In this document: one piece after another, positions 56,317-64,000 of the stretch | Layout of the letters: each line of letters starts with the position of its first letter | Numbering within the stretch: position 1 is the first letter of the stretch | DNA from: Allomyces arbusculus | Taxonomy: Eukaryota; Blastocladiomycota; Blastocladiomycetes; Blastocladiales; Blastocladiaceae | Direction of reading: 5' to 3' | Assembly (NCBI GenBank): GCA_027604705.1 | Contig: JADHYV010000026.1 | Coordinates: 124,001 to 188,000, forward strand | Length of the DNA stretch: 64,000 nt | Made by a program: the position numbers and the translations under genes | The notes under the pieces: generated by a model | Database searches by the model: none | The model's input: the letters and a program-made list of their open reading frames with translations, nothing else | What the model was told of the DNA's origin: nothing

Positions 56317-57131
56317 GGTGCGTGCTGGGGCGGGATATGGGTTGGTGGAGAGTGCAAAGAGCGCGTGCAGCTGCCGGAAATCGGGCCGTCGTCGAGTATA
56401 CGGCCAGGATCGCTCGAGCTGGAGAACATGAGCACCAAGGAGCCAGTTCGGCCAAAGCGCCGTGCGGTGGGCCAGTTTGGAGCACCACACGTGACCGTGA
56501 TAAGGCCTGCCTACCCCGCCGTTGGCGACATGCTCGTCGCCAAACCACTCATCCCGACGACTCCCCGCCTTTGACACGCGACGAGGGGCCCACCAACTTG
56601 CCGCAAGTGCACGCCGAAATTGTGATCCGCCAGCTGTCGCCGCCGTCTGCCGGGAACGACGATTAGCGCCTGGCCCACGATCGTTACCAGCCCGTCCCCA
56701 GAACTCGACCCATTACCCGCATCTCGCATCGTCGGGCGGCATTGGATCCGCGCCCCTCTTTGATCGCCAATTATCCGAACGCACCAGGCGATCCGCACCG
56801 CCAGGAGGCTGCACTCGGCCCTTGCCTCTTGCCCGATTCTCACTCTCGGCCAACACGCTGACCGCGGTCCCCGGCGGCTACCGTCGATTTTGACGCTTTT
56901 CGAACGATTCAAGGCGGCCACTGGTGAGTCTCCGCGCCGAATTGGTGTGCTGTCAACACTCTCGCATGCCGCTGACCTCGTCGGGGGCCCGCTCTCGCAC
57001 CGCCCCTTTCCTTGCAGGTTCCTGTCCGCTGCGCAACTCGACTTGGCCGCCCCGGTCCCGACGACGAAAATCGACGCCCACATCACTCAGTTTTCCGCCC
57101 TCTCGCGCCATTTCCACTCCGCGTCGGCACC
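56317..57131. other. Divergent promoter region (PDCL3 / CNG channel)
   Basis: About 815 bp lie between divergent start codons. An intron within a 5' leader is possible (GTGAGT near 56922 and CAG near 57018 in a pyrimidine-rich context). No coding supported. Confidence 0.35.
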
Positions 57132-59665
57132 ATGGACTACGACGACGACGAGCCGCCAACGCCGGTTGTGCGCACGTCCAAGCTGCAGAAAATGGGCGGC
57201 GCCGGCGGCGGTGCGGGACCCGACAGCCCGGCCGACGGTGGGCCCGGCGGCGGTCTCGGTGGGCCCGGCGGCGGTGGCGGAGGCGGGACGCTCATGCACA
57301 AGGACAACGGCATGCCGAAACGCAAGTGGTACCAGATCACGATCCCGCCGCCGCGCGAGATCTGGCAAAGCCTGTGGCGGTTATACCTGATCCCGGGCGA
57401 ACCGTTTTTAACGTGGTGGGACCGGTTCATGGTGCTCGTGGCCGTCTCAAACGGCATGTCGATCCCGTTCATGGCGGCGTTCCGGTACCTCGACTCGTCG
57501 TCGATTGTGGGCCAATACGTGATCGACGTACTCTACCTGTTCGACATTTTCCTCAAGTTCCACGTGTCATACCTCGACCGCGGCTTCTACGTGATTTTCC
57601 CCAAAGAAATGGCGCTGCACTACATGCGTTCGTGGGAGTTTTCATTTGACCTGTTTACGAACCTGCCGTTCGACTTGATTGCGCTCTCGTGGCTGCATTT
57701 ACCGCTCAACCAAGTGCTCTACTACCTGTCGATTGTGCGGTTGCACAAGCTGTTTCGCACGTTCAAACTCGTCTGGTGGTTCCACAAGGAGGAGAAGCGG
57801 CTCAACGCGCAGGCTGTCTTCCAAATGTACAAGTTTACGATTTACATTACGCTCATCACGCACTGGTGCACGTGTATCTGGTACGTGCTCGCGTGCCCGG
57901 ACCAGTGCATCACGCCGTCGTGGGCGACCGACCCAGCGCAGAACCCGAATTTCGCGGATCGGTTGTCGATGTACGTCTATGCGCTCTACTGGACTGTCAT
58001 GACCATGACGACAACGGGTACCATGTTTTTCATCCTCTTCTTCTCCACTGCCCCACAGCGTGCCGTCCTGACGTGATTCGCTGCTCCTGCGTAGGCTACG
58101 GTGACGTGCACGCGACCAACGACGGCGAGCGCATCTGGTCGATTATTTGCATGATCACGGGCGTGTTTCTCTACGGCTACGTGTCGGGCACGATTGCGTC
58201 GTCGCTCTCCAACTTGGATTCGCGCCGTGTGAGTTACCGGCAAAAAGTGGAGGCGATCAAGCAGTACATGCTCGATCAGAACATGGACAAGACGATGCAA
58301 AAGCGTGTGACTGGGTGGTGCGTTGTCTTTGGGGGGGGGGGGGGGGTTAGGAAAATGCGCGCTCCCATGTCGCTGATTTTGGACGTGGTCCTCATAGGTA
58401 CGAGTACACGTGGGAGCGCAACAAGGGTATCGACGTGATCAACGTGTTCAACGACCTGCCGAGTAATTTCCGCGCCGAGGTGGCGTTGAGTTTGAACGAG
58501 GATATCATCGAAAAGGTGTGATCGGGTTGTGTGTTGTACTCGGCACGTTCTACGCGACTGATGGGCATATGAAAACATCCCCCAGGTCTCGATCTTCAAG
58601 GACACCTCGCTCGGGTTCCGGCGCATGCTGTCGATTGCGATGCGCATCAATTTCTTCACGGCCGAGACCTACATTGTGCACCGCGGCGAGATTGGCAAGG
58701 AAATGTTCTTTGTAGTGCAAGGGCGCGTCGACGTGCTCAATGACGACGAGACGGAGAGTGTTGGGTCGATGGTCGAGGGCAGCTACTTTGGTACATGCAA
58801 TGGCAGGAATCGACCTTTTTGAATCTGCAACTCATGCGCACGCATTCCACCGGTAGGCGAATTCATGCTCATCCTCGGGCATGTCTGTGAAGCCTCGGCG
58901 CTCGCTGTGTGCAACTGCGACGTCTACGTGCTCTCCAAGGACGACTACGACAAGGCCGTCGCCAACTACCCCGAGGACGGCGCCAAGGTGCTCGAAGCCA
59001 CACGCGTCGCACACCAGCAAGTCTTGCAGCGGCGCGTCTTGCCGGGCCCACCCGGTGCCCCCGGTGCGCCCGGTGCAGGCGGTGCCGGCAGCCGCCGCGC
59101 ATCACAACCGCACATGGACCACGGCGGTGCCGACGACGACCCGCCGCCCGCACCGCCAGCAACGAGTATCGGGACCGTCGTCGTGGGCGCACAGGGGACC
59201 GCACGCGTCGTGCGCGGGTCCGTAATGAGCGTTCGTGGCGCCGCGAACCCGGCGCCGGGTGCAGTCAAGCCGCAGCCCGGGAACTGGAACATCGGGATGT
59301 CGGCCGCGTCAATGGTCTCGGCATCGAGCGGGGTGGCACCGCCCGCCGTGGCCCCGCGATCTGGTGGTGCCGGGCGGCGGCCGTCGATCGGGTACTTTGT
59401 CATGGACGAGGCCGACCACCGTCGAATCGAGCAGATCAAGCAGGAGAAGCGGCGCAAGTCGCTGGCGGGTTCGCGCGTCTCGATCGCGTCGTCCGCGGGC
59501 ACGCGGCAGTCGAATGATATGACCGAGTCCCCCTCGGCCCAGGGCGGGATGCCGCGGAAGCCGACCGGCAGTTCGGTGCGAGTCGTGGGCAGTCCGTCGA
59601 CCCCGGGCGGCATGAATCGCGCGTTTTCCGCGTCCTCGGGCGCGTTGGACGAGAACGAGATGCGC

Positions 59666-59697
<32 letters not shown>

Positions 59698-59911
59698 TGG
59701 GGCGCTCCCGGTCGCGAACGCGTCGTTGGCCGCGTTCAGCGCGCCGGGCGCGGCGCCGTCGCCGATCGATGCGGCGGCGGCGACAGCGGGGATGGCGCCG
59801 CTCGCACGGCCCTGGTCGCCGAGTGGAGGCATCGCCGGCGGGGGTGGTGGGAGTGGCGGTGGCGACGCGCGCAAGAGCACGCCGCGACTCGAGGTGCCGG
59901 ACGTGTTGTAG
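57132..59911 (+). CDS. Cyclic-nucleotide-gated K+ channel-like protein
   Basis: Six-TM channel of the CNG/HCN superfamily, similar in kind to the K+-selective CNG channel described from Blastocladiella emersonii. Exons 57132-58017, 58095-58314, 58398-58515, 58586-58790 and 58857-59911 (introns of 66-83 bp) give about 827 residues. A Gly/Pro-rich N-tail precedes S1-S4 (residues ~90-240). The S4 equivalent (LSIVRLHKLFRTFKLVWWFH) has few positive charges. The pore reads TVMTMTTTGYGDVHATN, a K+-type GYGD filter. The C-linker (RQKVEAIKQYMLDQ, then EYTWERNKGIDVINVFNDLP) leads to a cyclic-nucleotide-binding fold (EIGKEMFFVVQGRVDVL). Its phosphate-binding cassette reads FGEFMLILGHVCEASALAV, lacking the usual Arg-Thr pair. 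A ~300-residue Gly/Ala/Ser-rich tail follows, including a poly-Gly run near 59665-59700. Confidence 0.92.
58331..58346 (+). repeat. G16 homopolymer in a channel-gene intron
   Basis: Sixteen consecutive G inside intron 2 of the channel gene (58315-58397), close to the donor. Such a tract could form an RNA G-quadruplex-like structure, or could simply be slippage-prone. Confidence 0.9.
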
Positions 59912-60602
59912 GACGACGCAGCGCGGTGCGAGGCAGCGAGGCGGGATGGGCGTGCGACCGCGTGTCGGCACTCCGTGCGTGAATTTGGGTGGAATTGGCA
60001 CATATGGGCGCGCGCGCGGGTGGCGGCCGCAGCGGGCGGGGAACTGGACGGACTGGAGTGACTGTTGGCGTGGCAGTGAGTCGTGCGGCGGCGATGATAC
60101 AAGCGAATTTGGAAGCAAGGCGGAGCGGAAGCAGGGTGGGAGGGAGGTTGCTTATTCACCGTTTCAGCGATGAGGTGACCTCGGTGACTGTGCGCCTGCG
60201 CCGATGCAGCGATCGCCGCGCCCGCGTGGGCCGGCCCCGCGCGGCCACGGCGGGCGGTCGGCGGTTCGCGCGCCGGATCAGCCGTTTTATCACTCGGTGG
60301 GGACGGGTCGCTGGCACGCTTTGCCCCGCGCGCGCTGCCCGCTTTGCCTCGCGCTTGCTTCACGCTGTCCGCACGCTCGCGGCCGCGGATCGGCGTGCGC
60401 CGGCCAGACGCGCGCCGGCCAGACGCGCGCGTGTCAAGTCAGCCTGGCGTGCCCCCGCCCTGCTTGGGCTTGTCAGCCCGCCGACCGCGCGCCGCGCTCA
60501 CCGGCCCTTCTTCAACCCGCCGGCCCCACCAGCCGCACCGCACCACCACCACCTCCACCTTCCTCCACCGTTCCCCACCCCCATCGCGCTGCTGCGACCG
60601 CC
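59912..60602. other. Intergenic region
   Basis: About 690 bp between the channel and RING ligase genes. It includes a CGCGCCGGCCAGACG tandem near 60400-60430 and a C-rich leader before 60603. The RING gene's frame is open upstream but lacks protein-like composition. No separate gene supported. Confidence 0.4.
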
Positions 60603-62525
60603 ATGCCCGCTCTGCCACTGCCACGATCCGTCGCGCACGCCGCCATGCCGCCGCTCACCACCACCACTGCCCGCACCGTGGCCGCCGACACGCGCTCGCC
60701 CGTGCGCGCGACGCGTTTGGTCGCTCGCGCCGACGACGACGGTGCGCTGCGCATCACCGACAGCCCCGGCAGCCTCACCGACCCGCACACGTCCGTGCAA
60801 GTCGCAAAAACGGGCGTTTCCTCGAGCGACAACAACGCGTCGTCGACCACCTCCGACACGTCGGCCGTCGCCGTCGGGTCGGTCGTGATATACGTGCTCG
60901 GCGCGCTGATCGCGTTTGTCGTGCTCGTCTACGTGCTTTACTGGCTGCTGGCCTTCCCGCTGCCGTGGATCCGCCGCTGGTACCGGCGGCACAAGTCGCG
61001 CCGCCAGCTGTGCCGCGCGCTCTCGCACTCGGACAAGTTCCCCGTCTTCCGGTTCGATCCGCTCGCTGTGCGCCCACGCACGACCGCACGCGGTTGTGGT
61101 GACACGGAGCCGACCTCGAGCGCCGCGACGGCGCCGGTGACGCGCGCGAATTCGCCGTGCGCATCGCTGACCGCGGCCGACGCGTTCGTGCCTGTGGCCG
61201 TGGAATTGTCGCCCGTGATCCCGACGCGTCGGATTGACGACGACGACGACTTGGTGCCGGTCGTCCGCGGCGCCGCGCGCGACGACGAGACGGGCGCATT
61301 TGTGGCAATTTCGCTTGACGGGGACGTGCCAGTCGCGGCGCCAGCCGCCGCTGACGACGACCAGACCCCGCTCGCACTCGCGGGCGCGCTCGCCATGACC
61401 GCACCACTGCCGGTGCCGCGCGTGGCGACGGTGTACGCGCCCATGTGCACGTCGCCCATCGACTCGGCCGACCCGGAGGTCGCGCACCACGCGGTGCTTG
61501 TCGAGTATGCGCCCGCGACGGACACGACGTCGTGCGCCGGATCCTCGTCACGGATTTCATCGACTGCGTCATCAAGATCCGGCTCGTCATGCTCGTCGTC
61601 CGTGTGCAGCAGTTCGCGGCCGGTCTCGGCGCACCACGACGCGAGTATTGTCGCGGCCTCGGTCGACCAAGGCGACGCGTCGCCGCGCACGGGGACCGTT
61701 GCGGGCGAGCAGGACGGGTTTGTGAGCACGACCTCGCTGACGTGCTCGATTTGCTTGGAGGACTATGAGCTCAATGACGCGATTCGCGAGCTGCCGTACG
61801 TTTCTACCCCATCTCGCCCAGCCCACCCGACCCATCAGGCTGATCACTCGCCCCATCGCTCCCTCCAAACCAGCTGTCACCATGACTTCCACGCCAAATG
61901 CGTGCAACCGTGGCTCGAACGCGCGCTGACCGACCGCGTCATTGCCTGCCCCGTATGCCGCGCGTCGTGGCCACTCTCGTCGCTCACGCAGGACCTGCAC
62001 CGTTCACCGACAGGAACGGCGTCGTCGACGCGCGCACGTCTGCGCCGGTGGCGCCACCGGACGCTGTCGGGACTCAGCACGTCGAGCACACACGCGGCAA
62101 TGGCCGCGGCAATGGCCGCGGCGCCGACGACCGTGACCCCACCGCGCGCACACCACCGGCTCCGTCGCGCCGTGACCACGACCATCGACCACCCGCATCA
62201 CCCGCGGCACCACCACCACCATGGGCTGCACCGGCACGGGACGACGGGCGCGCACTCCCGCGCGGTTACCACCGCGTCGGACGCGCGCCGGTCGGCTCAC
62301 ACGCGCACCCTGTCCGGGTGGGCGGCCGTCTGGAACCGGAGCCGGAGTCGGTCGGATGAGACGACGCGGGACGTGGTCTGGTCTCGGTCCGCGGCCACGT
62401 CGCCCGCACCGCCGCAAGTGAGAGAGTACGCGCCGTTGGCGCCGACGACGGTGCAGCCGCAGACGACGGTCGTGTTTGCCGCAGTGTTGCCCGCGCCGGA
62501 GCCGGCGCATCTGGGGGACGAGTAA
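60603..62525 (+). CDS. Membrane-anchored RING-H2 E3 ubiquitin ligase
   Basis: ATL-like membrane RING ligase. One transmembrane segment near residues ~95-125 (VGSVVIYVLGALIAFVVLVY, then VLYWLLAFPLPWI) is followed by a basic juxtamembrane stretch (RRWYRRHKSRRQL). After a ~240-residue Ser/Asp-rich region comes a C-terminal RING-H2: CSICLEDYELNDAIRELP, then CHHDFHAKCVQPWLE and CPVCRASWPL (C3H2C3). An intron at 61796-61873 (78 nt, GTACGT...CAG) restores the usual ELPC-x-H-x-FH spacing. Because it is a multiple of three with no stop, its retention would insert 26 residues between ring ligands. After the RING lies a basic, His/Arg/Thr-rich tail. 614 residues with splicing; substrate unknown. The start at 60603 is the first ATG before a Pro/Thr-rich N-tail. 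Confidence 0.88.
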   Translation: MPALPLPRSVAHAAMPPLTTTTARTVAADTRSPVRATRLVARADDDGALRITDSPGSLTDPHTSVQVAKTGVSSSDNNASSTTSDTSAVAVGSVVIYVLGALIAFVVLVYVLYWLLAFPLPWIRRWYRRHKSRRQLCRALSHSDKFPVFRFDPLAVRPRTTARGCGDTEPTSSAATAPVTRANSPCASLTAADAFVPVAVELSPVIPTRRIDDDDDLVPVVRGAARDDETGAFVAISLDGDVPVAAPAAADDDQTPLALAGALAMTAPLPVPRVATVYAPMCTSPIDSADPEVAHHAVLVEYAPATDTTSCAGSSSRISSTASSRSGSSCSSSVCSSSRPVSAHHDASIVAASVDQGDASPRTGTVAGEQDGFVSTTSLTCSICLEDYELNDAIRELPYVSTPSRPAHPTHQADHSPHRSLQTSCHHDFHAKCVQPWLERALTDRVIACPVCRASWPLSSLTQDLHRSPTGTASSTRARLRRWRHRTLSGLSTSSTHAAMAAAMAAAPTTVTPPRAHHRLRRAVTTTIDHPHHPRHHHHHGLHRHGTTGAHSRAVTTASDARRSAHTRTLSGWAAVWNRSRSRSDETTRDVVWSRSAATSPAPPQVREYAPLAPTTVQPQTTVVFAAVLPAPEPAHLGDE

Positions 62526-63173
62526 GAACGAGGAGGCGCGGCGCTGGCCGGCGATGTACCGGCAGCGCCGGCGAGATGGGTTGGTTTGGGGTTCTGTTTC
62601 TGCACACTGTTGGGTCATTGATATACCACCTGTCTTGGTTTGGATCGGAGCTGAGTGCATGGTTGCAGCGGATGTCGTCGTTGCAGGTGGGCCATGGTCA
62701 GGGCGCGTGTCATGGGACGCTTGCCGACGGGTGTGCTCGATCAGCTCGATGCCACTGGCGGAAACGGAGCCAGCTTCAGGCGTCCTGTCGGCGTCCAACG
62801 AGCACGAAATGGAGGGGCGCTGCGCCTGTGAGACCTGTGATGAGGCACGGCGTGACTTGCGGCTGATGCCGACGTGACCGTGACCGATGATTTTTTGGTG
62901 AATTTGAGCTGTTGCTCTCGTCGCCCTCGCCACCGCCAGTCCCCATCTGCTCAGTTGCAAGTACGCGCATTTGGACCACGAAGATCGTCTCCAGCACCCA
63001 GCATCGCTCGCGACGTGGTGGCATTCACCAAGACCGCCCGCTGCTGCTTGCTCCACCAGCCCTCCGCCAACGATCCACGTCCTTTCCCCGCTCCACCACC
63101 ACCATCCCAGCCCGTTCGGCGATAGACGATAGACGTGCGCCGGCCGCCGACTATCTCCAACCTCGCGCCCACC
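62526..63173. other. Intergenic region
   Basis: About 650 bp between the RING ligase and the EF-hand gene. Overlapping small open frames without protein-like features; presumably 3' UTR plus promoter. Confidence 0.4.
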
Positions 63174-64000
63174 ATGTCCTCGCGCGGCTTGGCCACGACT
63201 GACGGCCCCGCCGTGCCCGCACGGACGGCCGAGCTCGACCGCATCGAATCCAAGATCCGGTCACACGTCTACTCGGCGCGCATTCGCATCTCGGAGCACT
63301 TCAAGGATTATGACCGGCTGCACTCGGGCTACATCTCGCAGACGCAGTTTCGCCGTTGCCTGTCGCAGAGTATTGAAAAGGGCGTTTTGCTCGACGACAA
63401 GGAGTATGCAGTGCTGCTCGCGCACTACGACACGCGCGACAATGGCACCGTGCAGTATACCGCGTTTATTGAGTCGATTGACAAGGGTACCGAGTGTTTA
63501 TGGCCGCAGACCTGGCGCCGAGAGGAGCTTTTGGCTGACTAGTCGAGACTACAGTCTTTGGCGGCCGCAACCTCGAGAAGACGCCAACCTTGCTCGTCGG
63601 CACGCCCGCGCAATGGATCCAAGACCTGCGCCCGCTCTCGCCGACGACGCAGTCCAAGTGCCAGGAACTGATTGACCGTGTCCGGCAATACGTTCGGCAC
63701 CACGGATTTGACGTCAAGTCGTGGTACTGCGACTTTGACAAGCACAATTCCGGGTTCATCACCATCAACCAGTACCGCCGCGGGTTCCCGCCCAACTTGC
63801 TCTCGTCCGAGGAAATGGACACGCTGCTTGCCATGTACCAGGACCCGGGCACCAACACGGTCAATTACTTCAAATTCAACGTGCACGTGAACCGCAAGAG
63901 TATGCCGTGGCAGCGGTTGCCGTTCCCACTCCGCATCTCATCGATCCATTTCGCTCACGACGCTCATCTCAACCAAAACAGACCCGGCCCGCCGCCCGCC
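63174..64000 (+). CDS. EF-hand domain protein (partial, runs off the right end)
   Basis: Ca2+-sensor-like protein of a type common in flagellated protists and chytrids. Exons so far: 63174-63486, 63555-63899, and a third starting about 63982 and continuing past the window; introns of 68 and 82 bp, phases consistent. The first part reads RIRISEHFKDYDRLHSGYIS, a loop-like EF-hand, then LLAHYDTRDNGTVQYTAFIE, a second. Exon 2 opens with VFGGRNLEKTPTL and later has KSWYCDFDKHNSGFITINQY, a good third EF-hand with DxDxxxSG, followed by LLAMYQDPGTNTVNYFKF. This pair architecture with RxRIxExFxDxD text is seen in large EF-hand proteins linked to cilia, but the precise function is unknown. Confidence 0.75.

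Noticed and set aside
55435-59911. A functional phototransduction pair: phosducin-like protein next to a CNG channel
   Set aside because: The phosducin-like gene belongs to the PDCL2/3 co-chaperone branch, which works with CCT rather than G-beta-gamma, so adjacency is probably coincidental.
58966-60363. A 465-codon minus-strand frame opposite the channel C-terminus
   Set aside because: Mirror of the Gly/Ala/Pro-rich tail of the channel; no independent motif or start context.

Overview
The window is a gene-dense, GC-rich eukaryotic nuclear segment with about 29 gene models. Genes are 1-3 kb, and most are split by short GT-AG introns, usually 50-85 bp. Several introns carry a CTAAC- or CTGAC-like branch site just before the acceptor. 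The content points to a zoosporic (flagellated) fungus. There is a fungal-type UPF0658 Golgi membrane protein, a caleosin and a PP1 glycogen-targeting subunit. There is also a K+-type cyclic-nucleotide-gated-like channel, an LRR protein and an EF-hand protein of kinds common in flagellated organisms. Blastocladiomycota (Allomyces/Catenaria/Blastocladiella relatives) is my best guess, because K+-selective CNG channels are known there and the genome is GC- and alanine-rich. This is inference and not proven by any single marker.

Layout, left to right. At 0.5-2.4 kb is a cytochrome P450 (+). At 2.5-4.8 kb is a less GC-rich island with only fragmentary coding. At 4.8-7.2 kb is an FBXO21-like F-box/SirB1/YccV protein (+), followed by a RAMP4/Ysy6 ER protein (+) and an LRR protein (+) to 10.5 kb. 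At 10.7-12.3 kb is the branched-chain dehydrogenase E2 (-), then mitochondrial bL17m (+). At 14.7-17.8 kb is an Argonaute (-), then MLH1 (-). MLH1 is divergent from NOP58 (+). An unknown 715-residue protein (+) follows. At 25.2-27.2 kb is an Mcm10-like gene (-), divergent from an unknown 214-residue protein (+). CCT3 (-), an unknown Pro/Ala/Thr-rich protein (-) and a VAP/Scs2 protein (-) follow. At 34.9-35.5 kb is a possible beta-prism (MABP-like) gene fragment in another less GC-rich stretch.

The right half holds transportin (-), an SCI1-like nuclear protein (+), a UPF0658 membrane protein (-), a CBM21/PP1 glycogen-targeting subunit (+), aspartate aminotransferase (+), caleosin (+), CDC73 (-), and a stand-alone ABC ATPase of the STAR1/FetA kind (+). 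A decayed inverted partial copy of the caleosin gene comes next. Then follow a phosducin-like PDCL3/Plp2 (-), the CNG channel (+), a membrane RING-H2 ligase (+) and an EF-hand protein running off the right end (+).

Most genes are housekeeping: translation, rRNA processing, chaperonin, nuclear import, mismatch repair, transcription elongation, metabolism. There is no operon or cluster logic; many neighbours are divergent pairs sharing 400-800 bp. The most unusual items are the channel's cyclic-nucleotide pocket, which lacks the usual phosphate-binding residues; the soluble ABC ATPase with no visible partner; the caleosin gene with its nearby decayed copy and apparent 36- and 39-nt in-frame introns; and the MABP-like candidate gene. 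I saw no tRNA or rRNA genes, CRISPR arrays, intact transposons or virus-like elements.
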